From CAVRUD01 sp963724285 (GTDB lineage Bacteria > Chloroflexota > Chloroflexia > Thermomicrobiales > UBA6265): a stretch of 64,000 nucleotides of DNA. The notes under the pieces are model-generated. The model made no database searches. It saw only the letters and a list, made by a program, of their open reading frames with translations, and had not been told where the DNA came from. Positions 55,052 through 62,963 of the stretch are shown here, piece after piece. Numbering within the stretch: position 1 is the stretch's first letter; every line of letters starts with the position of its first letter. The stretch lies in NCBI GenBank assembly GCA_963724285.1, contig CAVRUD010000013.1, forward strand, positions 473,136 to 537,135, read 5' to 3'. Position numbers and translations under genes: made by a program.

Positions 55052-55435
55052 ATGGACCACACCCGCACCATTCGCCCACTGGTCGTGATCCAATCCCACT
55101 CCCGCACTTATCCCGATCCGATCGCAGTCACCGAGGGGGAACAGGTAGCGGCGGGCGAGCGGGACAACCCGGGAGGGCACGAGGGCTACTGGATCTGGTG
55201 CACCAACAGCGAAGGCAAGTCCGGCTGGATCCCGGAGCAGTTCCTCGACATCGCCGATGGGACCGCGACCGCCCTGGTCGACTGCGACGCGATCGAGTTG
55301 ACGGTCGCCGAGGGCGACCGGTTGATGGGCGGTGAACCGGTGAACGGCTGGGTCTGGTGCGTGACCGAGGACGATGACGCGGGCTGGGTTCCCATTGACA
55401 ACCTGCGCCCCGCCGGCGAAGGCGACGACGAGTAG
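55052..55435 (+). CDS. SH3-domain protein, two repeats
   Basis: 127 residues with two bacterial SH3-like repeats. The first runs from VVIQSHSRTYPDPIAVTEGEQV and contains GYWIWCTNSEGKSGWIPEQFLD; the second contains GWVWCVTEDDDAGWVPIDNL. No signal peptide. The W-x-C-T pattern followed by GWVP is typical of variant-SH3 domains that bind proteins or peptides. GGAGG precedes the ATG. Confidence 0.8.
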   Translation: MDHTRTIRPLVVIQSHSRTYPDPIAVTEGEQVAAGERDNPGGHEGYWIWCTNSEGKSGWIPEQFLDIADGTATALVDCDAIELTVAEGDRLMGGEPVNGWVWCVTEDDDAGWVPIDNLRPAGEGDDE

Positions 55436-55609
55436 CGGGGATCTCCACGATGCCGCGCAGGCTTGCGCCGCCGGTCGACGACGATCTCGACGTCGACCGA
55501 ATCGACCTGCGCGCCTAGCCCGAACCCATCCAGGTGCTATGATCGGCGCGATGCCAGTCACCGAACTCGCCTGCATATCTACTTGCCTTATCGCCGGAGG
55601 ACTCCGCCG

Positions 55610-56488
55610 ATGACCGCCGCCCTTCCCACACTCCGCGTCGCCGCCATCCAGATGAATTCGGGCGCGGACAAGAGCGCAAATATCGCCGCCGCCCTCGACC
55701 TCATCGATCAGGCCGCCGCCAGCGGCGCCCGGCTCATCACGATGCCCGAGGTCTGGCCCTACCTCGGTCCGTCCGCCGGCGAGCGCGACGCCGCGGAAGT
55801 CTTCCCCGGTCCGACGCTCGAGCAAATGGCCGATCGGGCCCGCACGCACGGCGTCTACCTGCACGCTGGGAGCATGCTGGAAGCACGGGCTAGCGAGCCC
55901 CGCCTGTTCAACACCACGGTGGTGTTTGACCCGCGGGGCGAGATCATCGCCCGCTACAGCAAGATTCACATGTTCGACGTGTCCCTGGACGGCGCCGGCG
56001 GATACCGGGAGTCCGAGAACGTCGCCCCCGGCGACGAGATCGTCACGTTCGAGGTTGACGGCGTCCAGGTCGGGCTGGCGATCTGCTACGACCTCCGCTT
56101 CCCGGAACTCTTCCGCATCCTGGCCCTGCGCGGCGCCGAAGCGATCATCCTGCCGGCTGCATTCACGATGACGACCGGCAAGGACCATTGGGAAACTCTC
56201 ATCCGGGCCCGCGCGATCGAGAACGGCGTGTACATGGTCGCGCCGGCCCAGGTCGGCTCCTATTCCGACGGTACGGCGGACCGCTGGTGCTACGGTCGCT
56301 CCCTGATCGTCGATCCCTGGGGCACCGTGCTGGCGACCGCGCCGGACGCGCCGACATTCATCACCGGAACGATCGATCCCGCCCGGGTGCGGAACGTCCG
56401 GCGGCAGGTGCCATCCCTGGCGAACCGCATGCCGGACCGCTATCGCTGGCCGGATGCTGTCGCATCGGGCACGGTAGTAAGCCGCTAA
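55610..56488 (+). CDS. Carbon-nitrogen hydrolase (Nit1/omega-amidase-like)
   Basis: A 292-residue nitrilase-superfamily enzyme with the Glu-Lys-Cys triad: LITMPEVWPY, RYSKIHMFDV and LAICYDLRFPELF. This branch hydrolyses deaminated glutathione or alpha-ketoglutaramate in relatives. ATG at 55610 has CGGAGG about 8 nt upstream; the open frame reaches back into unrelated sequence. The SDR gene follows 41 bp downstream. Confidence 0.9.
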   Translation: MTAALPTLRVAAIQMNSGADKSANIAAALDLIDQAAASGARLITMPEVWPYLGPSAGERDAAEVFPGPTLEQMADRARTHGVYLHAGSMLEARASEPRLFNTTVVFDPRGEIIARYSKIHMFDVSLDGAGGYRESENVAPGDEIVTFEVDGVQVGLAICYDLRFPELFRILALRGAEAIILPAAFTMTTGKDHWETLIRARAIENGVYMVAPAQVGSYSDGTADRWCYGRSLIVDPWGTVLATAPDAPTFITGTIDPARVRNVRRQVPSLANRMPDRYRWPDAVASGTVVSR

Positions 56489-56529
56489 ATCGGGCTGATC
56501 GACCAGCCATTCGATGGAGATGACGGAGC

Positions 56530-57312
56530 GTGACGACGGCAACGCGAGTGGCGATCGTAACCGGTGCGGCGCAGGGAATCGGCCAGGAGATCTCGATCGT
56601 CCTCGCCCGCAATGGCTACGCGGTGGCGCTCAACGATCTAGCCTCCTCCGAGGCAACTCAGGCGACCATCGAATCCGAAGGCGGTACATGCCGGTCCTAC
56701 ATTGCCGATGTTGCGGACGCGCAGGCGGTGAAAGCAATGGTTGAGGGCGTGGTCTCAGAGCTGGGCGAGATCGATGTGCTGGTGAACAACGCCGGCATCA
56801 GCATGGTCCGACCGGCGGAGCAGACCACGCTCGACGAATGGGAGCGCGTCCTCCGCATTAATCTGACTGGCACTTTCATCCTCTGCCAGACCGTGGGACG
56901 ACGGATGCTGGAGCGTGGCAGCGGCTCGATCGTCAACATCGCCTCCGTGGCCGGGCTGCTCGGCGTCGCCGACCGCTCCGCCTATAACGCCAGCAAGCAC
57001 GGCCTGATCGGCCTTACCCGCACCCTGGCGGCCGAATGGGGCGGACGCGGCGTCCGAGTGAATGCTGTCTGTCCCGGCTGGGTGAAGACGCCAATGGACG
57101 ACAAAGACCAGGCAACTGGCAGCTACACCGACGCCGATATCACCAGCCGCATTCCGATGGCCCGCTTTGCCTCTCCCGGCGATATCGCCCAGTCGGTCGC
57201 CTTCCTGGCCGATCCGGACAAAAGCGCCTTCGTCAACGGCCACTCCCTCAGCGTCGATGGCGGCTGGGCCAGTGACGGCTCGTGGGACGCGCTGAGGCTG
57301 TCGCACCGGTAG
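56530..57312 (+). CDS. Short-chain dehydrogenase/reductase
   Basis: A 260-residue classical SDR: TGAAQGIGQEI (NAD(P) loop), NNAGISMV, active-site serine in IASVAGLLG, YNASKHG (Tyr-Lys), CPGWVKTPM and GHSLSVDGGW. An aspartate after the second strand (ALNDLA) favours NAD over NADP. Substrate unknown; FabG- or glucose-dehydrogenase-like. GTG start with GGAGATGACGGAG upstream. Confidence 0.9.
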   Translation: MTTATRVAIVTGAAQGIGQEISIVLARNGYAVALNDLASSEATQATIESEGGTCRSYIADVADAQAVKAMVEGVVSELGEIDVLVNNAGISMVRPAEQTTLDEWERVLRINLTGTFILCQTVGRRMLERGSGSIVNIASVAGLLGVADRSAYNASKHGLIGLTRTLAAEWGGRGVRVNAVCPGWVKTPMDDKDQATGSYTDADITSRIPMARFASPGDIAQSVAFLADPDKSAFVNGHSLSVDGGWASDGSWDALRLSHR

Positions 57313-57403
57313 GGACCCCTGGTCTACGGCCGAAGGTTGATGGCTCGTCGGCATCGCCCGGGGGCGATTCGGGGCGCCGTGTTGGCGTCGCCCTGGCCGA
57401 TGC

Positions 57404-58511
57404 GGGGCGCCGACCCGGCCCCGCCCGGGGCTGAAACGCTTGGTGTGAGTTGTGAGCGGGTCATGGCCAATCGATCAGGTCGGCGAAGCAGAGGAGGCCA
57501 CGGCCGTGGTTGCGGTTGAGCCAGCTGCAGAAATTGTGCAGCCCGACCGCCGCGGCCAGCCGGGCCAGCAGGCCGCTCATCGCGTGCGGCCGTTCGCGAT
57601 CGAGGCCGCAGCGGAAGAGCAGGCGGTCGTTGACCGTCTCGATGCCCTGGCGGATGCCGGCGATCCACCGGCGCCAATCCTTGGACCAGGCCCGTTTGCT
57701 GCCGGTCTGGGGGGCGCTGACGACGACGGCGTCGTAGGCGGCGTCCCAATGCGGCTGGCACCCCAGCCCGCTGAAGCCCATGTCGGCCGCATACCGGTCG
57801 CTGACCGGGGTGCCGACCCCAGGCAGGCCCGGCTGGGGGGCGGCGCGGGCGGCGAAGAAGGTCTCGGCCAGGGTCCGGTCGTTGGTGGAGGCCGGCCCGA
57901 TCCCCCAGCCGGTGATCGCGCCCGTGGGCGTCACCGTCACCAGGAGGCGGACGCCCTCGTACCACCCCAGCCGGGGGCACTTGCCGACGTCGGCCTGCCC
58001 CCAGAGCCAGCCCCGCCCGCGCCGCTTGGCGTTGCGGGTGACCAGCCCGGTGCCGTCGACCACCTCGTAGGCCCGGTCGTCGCCGACCGCCAGCGCCCGC
58101 CCGAGGGCGTGGGCCACGGCGGCGATGAGCGGGTGGTGCGCCCGCACGGCGCGGTTGAACTGGGGGCGGCTGGGCAGGGTAGGGAAGAGCGGGCGCAGCT
58201 CCCGCCACAGGTAGCCGTGGTAGGCGGTCTCGGAGTCGAACCGCGTCCACTGGCCGTAGATCGCCAGCGTCACCACCTCGCTCGGGCTCAGCGCCGGCGC
58301 GGGGCCGGGCCGAATCGGAGCCGGGAGGCGGGCCTTGCAGAACTCGTCGACGGCCACGTACACCTCCGTCAGGAAGGTCTCGGGATCCAACACGGGCGGG
58401 GCTCCTGTCGCGACGGCGGGGGGTACAGCACCCCAACCGTCGGCGACCGGGGCCTTCCGGGCTATCTCACACCAAGCGTTTTAGCCCCGGGCGACGCCAA
58501 GGCGGCGCCCC
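57404..58511. mobile_element. Insertion sequence bracketed by family B arms
   Basis: The transposase gene is flanked by inverted repeats AAACGCTTGGTGTGAG (57434-57449 and 58466-58481). The repeats extend outwards with CGCCCGGGGCT and GGGGCGCCG to 57404 and 58511. The outer parts are the same arms that end the non-coding family B repeats. Either the IS ends are long or the IS jumped into a family B element; sequence alone cannot decide. Target-site duplication was not identified. Confidence 0.75.
57461..58393 (-). CDS. DDE transposase (IS982-like)
   Basis: 310 residues: SPSEVVTLAIYGQWTRFDSE, PTLPSRPQFNRAVRAHHPL, YEVVDGTGLV (first acidic residue), SDRYAADMGFSG (second) and AVGLHNFCSWLNRN with FADLIDW at the end. 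The order fits IS982/IS4-type DDE transposases. The frame is uninterrupted, so the element may be active. The exact IS family would need a database search. Confidence 0.82.
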   Translation of the reverse strand: MLDPETFLTEVYVAVDEFCKARLPAPIRPGPAPALSPSEVVTLAIYGQWTRFDSETAYHGYLWRELRPLFPTLPSRPQFNRAVRAHHPLIAAVAHALGRALAVGDDRAYEVVDGTGLVTRNAKRRGRGWLWGQADVGKCPRLGWYEGVRLLVTVTPTGAITGWGIGPASTNDRTLAETFFAARAAPQPGLPGVGTPVSDRYAADMGFSGLGCQPHWDAAYDAVVVSAPQTGSKRAWSKDWRRWIAGIRQGIETVNDRLLFRCGLDRERPHAMSGLLARLAAAVGLHNFCSWLNRNHGRGLLCFADLIDWP

Positions 58512-58527
58512 CATTTCGTAACTTGCG

Positions 58528-59304
58528 TTACGACGCCACCTCCAGGTTGATCTCACCGACGGTGGTGTTGATGTCGAACCGAAGGGTGGGGGCGGTGTCG
58601 TCGTGGGCGGTAGTGATGTAGGCGTCGCCGTCACGCTCGAAGCCGTCGGCGTCGACGTCGCCCAGCATCGTGTCGGCATCGATCCGGACACTTGCGTCCG
58701 CCGGGACGATCAGGGTGATGGTGCCTGCCTCCGAATCGATGGCGGCGTCGAGATTCTGTTTCCAGTCACCACCCGTCAGGTCGATCGTGGTCTCGCCGGC
58801 ATTGGTCTCGACATCGAGCGTGCGTAGGTCGAGCCCACCCAGGTTGAGCTCGCTCGAGCCGGTGTCGAGATCGACCTCGAGATCGAGCGGGACGTCCGGA
58901 GCGAGCTGGACGTCCCAGCGGTTGCCGTCGTTCTGACCGATGTCGTCGAAGTCGTTGAAGACCAGGTCGCCAAAGTCGCCCGGCTGCTGCACGTCCAGAA
59001 CGCCGGTCTGGCCGTCGAGTTGGTAGTTCACTTCTGGGCGCCATTCGTCGTCATCGAAGGAAAACTCGCCGAGGAAGAGATCGGTGCCGGCGGCAGCCGG
59101 ATCGATTTTGAGGATGCCGAAGTCCATATCCAGCTCGGCATTCACCGAGGTCGCCGCATCCCGTGGAACGGTCTGCTGCTCCGATGTGGCGGCCCGGGCC
59201 GAGTCGGTCAGGCCGGTGAAGGCCGGGATCGAGAGCGCCAGGAGCCCTAGGCCGATGAGCCCGGCCTTCCTGCTGTGGCCCCACGTGGCATGCTGCAATG
59301 TCAT
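58528..59304 (-). CDS. Exported DUF4097/toast-rack-like protein
   Basis: 258 residues with a signal peptide (KAGLIGLGLLALSIPAF to ARA), then a long run of short beta repeats: LDMDFGILKIDPAAAGTDLF, LDLEVDLDTGSSELNLGGL, LRTLDVETNAGETTIDL and RFDINTTVGEINLEV. This is the toast-rack beta-helix pattern of LiaF/DUF4097 envelope proteins. It should act outside the membrane; the role is unknown. ATG 59304 has AAAGGA 6 nt upstream. It stands just outside the IS. Confidence 0.78.
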   Translation of the reverse strand: MTLQHATWGHSRKAGLIGLGLLALSIPAFTGLTDSARAATSEQQTVPRDAATSVNAELDMDFGILKIDPAAAGTDLFLGEFSFDDDEWRPEVNYQLDGQTGVLDVQQPGDFGDLVFNDFDDIGQNDGNRWDVQLAPDVPLDLEVDLDTGSSELNLGGLDLRTLDVETNAGETTIDLTGGDWKQNLDAAIDSEAGTITLIVPADASVRIDADTMLGDVDADGFERDGDAYITTAHDDTAPTLRFDINTTVGEINLEVAS

Positions 59305-59780
59305 CTGTGTCCTTTCGAGATGGTACATCCGGTGTGGATCCGCGGTCTGGCAACCACCGTTGCTGACCTCGAACGATGGTAGGGACTGCGTGTGGATCGA
59401 GTGTTTCCGGTGGATCGCAAAACTGTGTCGCAACCGTTTCAGATCGTTCGGGAGGCGACACGCCAAGGACAAAGCCTGTATGGCAGCCTTCGTCCTACTG
59501 GACATCCTCTTGTTCGGCCTCTGGCCCCTTGCCCCATCAAATCGACTGGACGGAACAATGTGTCGCGTCCCGTCTGAAGTCTTCCAGCCTATGCTCACGC
59601 CACGTACGACCTTATGTCGTGTTGGATCGGACGGTGGGTGTTCATTGGCGAACTGCTGACAACGGCAAGCAAGGACACTCACATCTGGACTGCCATGCGT
59701 CCGGTCACTATGGGACGACGACCGCTAAAAAGTGGTTAAAGCAATAGCCTGGCAAGCCGCGGCGACACCAGGTCCACCGC
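59305..59780. other. Gene-free gap upstream of the SAM riboswitch promoter
   Basis: About 480 bp of lower GC than its surroundings with no convincing coding frame. No RNA gene is recognised. It should include the promoter of the toast-rack gene, but no clear hexamers were found. Confidence 0.5.
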
Positions 59781-59809
59781 TTGACACCCAATCGGGCTAT
59801 CTGTAGATT
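59781..59809 (+). promoter_or_regulatory. Promoter of the metX-metY transcript
   Basis: TTGACA (59781-59786), 17-nt spacer, TAGATT (59804-59809). The start site should fall just before the SAM riboswitch. Confidence 0.8.
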
Positions 59810-59832
59810 GAGGTCAACAATTGAAGAGTGCT

Positions 59833-59934
59833 GCCTTATCACGAGAGGTGGAGGGAGACGGCCCTGTGAAGCCCGGCAGCCTGCGCGCCAAGCGCAAGGT
59901 GCCAATTCCGGCAGAGTGATCTGCGAGATAAGGG
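59833..59934 (+). promoter_or_regulatory. SAM-I (S-box) riboswitch
   Basis: CTTATCACGAGAGGTGGAGGG, then GACGGCCCTGTGAAGCC with CGGCAGCC, AAGGTGCCAATTCCGGCAGA and the closing GAGATAAGG match the S-box consensus block by block. The P1 helix pairs CTTATC with GATAAG. It precedes a terminator and metX-metY, so SAM should switch methionine synthesis off. Confidence 0.96.
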
Positions 59935-59951
59935 AACGGCGTTAACTGCCG

Positions 59952-59981
59952 CATCCCCTGCTCGTCCGCGGGGATGTTTTT
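59952..59981 (+). terminator. Terminator of the SAM-I riboswitch
   Basis: CATCCCC pairs with GGGGATG around an 11-nt loop, followed by TTTTT. It forms the off-state expression platform of the riboswitch. Confidence 0.88.
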
Positions 59982-60108
59982 GGTTAACCGCCGTGCTCTC
60001 GCCGTCCGCAGCATACGGAGCTTCCAGCTGGATGCTTCGGGACGAGCCTCATGGCCGCGTCCTGGCTTTGGTTACGCTCCGATGCGGACGTCGAGTGGAG
60101 GATTGAAC

Positions 60109-61353
60109 GTGGAGCATCCGACACCCGCGGAACCGCGGGTGAATCCGTCCGACGCCGGGCACGCAGGGAGTGACACTGAGCGGCGCGGCAGGACTGGGCG
60201 ATTGCATATTGTGGCGCCCGCCAGTCCTGTTGCGCCGAATGCGCCCACCCAGCCGCGCCACCCCGAAGCGGACGGCGAGCTGCGGAACACGGAAATCGGC
60301 CCGATGGACCTGGAGCTGGGCGGCCACCTGCAAACGTCACCCTCGCCTATCGCACCTGGGGCGAGCTCAACGCCGCCGGCGACAACGCGGTCCTCGTCCT
60401 CCACGCGCTGACCGGCGACAGCCGCGCCGGCGGTGACGGCGGCTGGTGGGCGCCGCTGATCGGCGCCGGCCGGGCGCTCGATACCGACAGGGCATTCGTC
60501 ATCTGCGCCAATATCCTCGGCGGCTGCCAGGGCAGCACCGGTCCGGCCTCGATCGATCCGCTGACCGGGCGGCCGTACGCGATGCGCTTCCCGCTGATCA
60601 CGATCGGCGACATGGTCAATGCGCAGCGGCGGTTGATCGAGCGGCTCGGCATTGCCAAGCTGATCGCGATTGGCGGCTCGATCGGCGGGTTTCAGGCGCT
60701 CGAGTGGGCGACCCGCCACGCCGATCTGGTCTGCGCCGTCGGCGCCGCTCGCCGCGACCGGCGCCCTCGGGGCCGCAGGGAATCGCGCTCAACGAGGCGG
60801 GCCGCCGGGCGATCATGGCCGATCCGGACTGGCGCGGCGGCGAGTACCGCAGCGAAGGCGTCTTCCCGGCCGAAGGGCTGGCGATCGCGCGCATGATCGC
60901 GATGGTCACGTTTCACAGCCAGGAGAGCATGGAGAGCGGTTCGGCCGCCGGCCCGCGACCCGGCCCAGTCTCTATCCCGTCGTTCGGCGGGACGTTCGAC
61001 GTCGAGGGCTATATCCATTACCACGGGCGGCGATTCGTGCGCCGGTTCGATGCCAACAGCCACCTCTACCTGACCCGCGCGATGGATCTCTACGATGTCG
61101 CCCGCGATGGCGGCGAGGAGCACTGGCTGCGCGAGATCGACGGCGCCGATGCTGCTGATGGGGATCCGGAGCGACTGGCTTTACCCGCCGGACGAGGTCC
61201 GGGGCGCTTGGCGGATCCGGGTGGCCGGCGCTCGGGAAGGATGTGCCCTACGTGGAGCTCGATTCGCCGCACGGCCACGATGCCTTCCTGAAGGAGTGGG
61301 ATCAGCTGACCGGCGATCATTGGCCGTTCGTGGATCGCGCGCTCGCGGAGTGA
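60109..61353 (+). CDS. metX: Homoserine O-acetyltransferase, interrupted by apparent insertions
   Basis: Acetylates homoserine for direct-sulfhydrylation methionine synthesis. Fragments in order: LELGGHL; LAYRTWGELNAAGDNAVLVL; TGDSRAGGDGGWW; CANILGGCQGSTGP; IAIGGSIGGFQALEW (catalytic serine in GGSIGG); LLMGIRSDWLYPPDE (aspartate); SPHGHDAFL (histidine). The frame changes near 60331, 60745, 60770, 61143 and several times at 61202-61236, mostly by one extra base that duplicates its neighbour. GTG 60109 has GGAGG 8 nt upstream. Controlled by the SAM-I riboswitch. Probably intact in the organism. Confidence 0.8.
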
Positions 61354-61494
61354 ACGCCATGAGGTGGATTCACTGCCGTCCGCCGCGCGGCCCAAAGGCA
61401 CTGCAAAGCGAAGCGCAACCGTCCGTGCCGGGCGCCCGATGTGTCGCCGGTCGATTGCTCAACTGAATCATGCGACCATTGAGGAGGACGTTTC

Positions 61495-62819
61495 GTGAGA
61501 AAGGAACAGACAGTGAGCGACAAACCGCTCGGTTTCGAGACCCTGGCGCTGCACGCCGGACAGAAGCCCGATCCCGACGACCAAGGCCCGGGCCGTGCCG
61601 ATCTATCAGACGACCTCGTATGTCTTCAACGACCCCGACCATGCGGCGCAGTCTGTTCGCGCTGCAGGAGTTCGGCAACATCTACACCCGGATCATGAAT
61701 CCGACGACCGATGTCTTCGAGCAGCGGATCGCCGCGCTCGAAGGCGGCGTCGGCGCGCTGGCGTTCGCCTCCGGTCAGGCGGCGGAGACGCTGGCGATCC
61801 TCAACATCGCCAGCGCCGGGGACGAGATCGTCTCGACGACCAGCCTCTACGGCGGCACCTACAACCTCTTCGCCTACACGCTGCCGAAGCTGGGCATCAC
61901 CGTCAGGTTCGTCGAGCCGAACGCCGACGCGGTCAAGGCGGCGATCACCGACAAGACCAAGGCGGTCTACTCCGAGACGGTCGGCAACCCCGATCTGCTC
62001 GACCCTCGACATCGAGGGCGTCGCCGAGGTCGCGCACGACGCGGGCGTGCCGCTGATCCTCGACAACACGATGCCGACGCCGTACCTGGTCCGCCCGATC
62101 GAGCACGGCGCCGACATCGTCGTCCACTCGGCGACGAAGTTCATCGGCGGGCACGGCACCGCATCGGCGGCATCGTCGTCGACGGCGGCACGTTCGATTG
62201 GAAGGCATCCGGCCGCTTCCCCGACTTCACCGAGCCGGATCCGAGCTACCACGGGCTGGTCTACACCGACGTCTTCACGGCGAACTTCGGCGCCAACATC
62301 GCCTTCATCATCAAGGTGCGCGTGCAGGTGCTGCGCGACATCGGCGCGGCGATCTCGCCCGTTCAACGCCTTCCTCTTCCTGCAGGGCATCGAGACGCTG
62401 CCGCTGCGGATGGAGCGGCACAGCCAGAACGCGCTGGCGGTGGCGAGGTTCCTGAGCGAGCACCCGAAGGTGGCCTGGGTCAACTACCCCGGCCTGCCCG
62501 CGCACCCGGCCTACGCGACGCGCGAGCAAGTACCACCGCGACGGCCTCTACGGCGCGATCCTCGGCTTCGGCATCAAGGGCGGGCTAGGAGGCCGGCAAG
62601 ACCTTCATCGAAGTCGGTCAAGCTGTTCTCGCACCTGGCGAACATCGGCGACGCGAAGTCGCTGGTCATCCACCCGGCCAGCACGACGCACTCGCAGCTC
62701 AGACCGAGAAGGAGCAGGCGACGACCGGCGTCACCCCGGATTACGTCCGGCTGTCGGTCGGCCTGGAGACGGTCGGCGATCTGATCGCCGACCTGGAGCA
62801 GGCGCTGGCGAAGGTGTAG
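61495..62819 (+). CDS. metY: O-acetylhomoserine sulfhydrylase, interrupted by apparent insertions
   Basis: PLP enzyme joining O-acetylhomoserine with sulfide to give homocysteine. Fragments in order: GFETLALHAGQKPDP; VPIYQTTSYVFNDPDHAA; ALQEFGNIYTRIMNPT; LAFASGQAAETLAIL; STTSLYGGTYNLF; LDNTMPTPYLVRP; IVVHSATKFIGGHGT (PLP lysine); YHGLVYTDVF; LPLRMERHSQNAL; LANIGDAKSLVIHPASTTHSQ; VRLSVGLE. At least nine single-base shifts break the frame. Every conserved block is present, so this looks like sequence error and not decay. It follows metX by 141 bp on the same transcript. Confidence 0.8.
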
Positions 62820-62825
62820 ACGGGT

Positions 62826-62956
62826 GGCCTCACCCCGGCCGCGAACGGCCCTCACCCCCCAACCCTCTCGCCCAATGCTGGGAGAGGGGGAGAACGGTCG
62901 TCCCCTCTCCCAATCCTGGGAGAGGGTGGCCCTTGGCCGGGGTGAGGGCCGTTCGC
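62826..62956. repeat. Palindromic intergenic repeat, family D copy 2
   Basis: Outer arms GGCCTCACCCCGGCC and GGCCGGGGTGAGGGCC; inside, CCCTCTC...GGGAGAGGG hairpins as in copy 1 at 887-987. It lies between convergent metY and the Gfo-type gene, so it may also terminate both. Confidence 0.7.
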
Positions 62957-62963
62957 TTCCCGT

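Noticed and set aside
54893..56542. 549-codon open frame on the minus strand
   Set aside because: Shadow of the SH3 and nitrilase genes, which have clear domains and ribosome sites on the plus strand.
57452..58621. 389-codon open frame on the plus strand across the insertion sequence
   Set aside because: Antisense to the transposase, which has recognisable DDE motifs; the plus-strand protein is low complexity.
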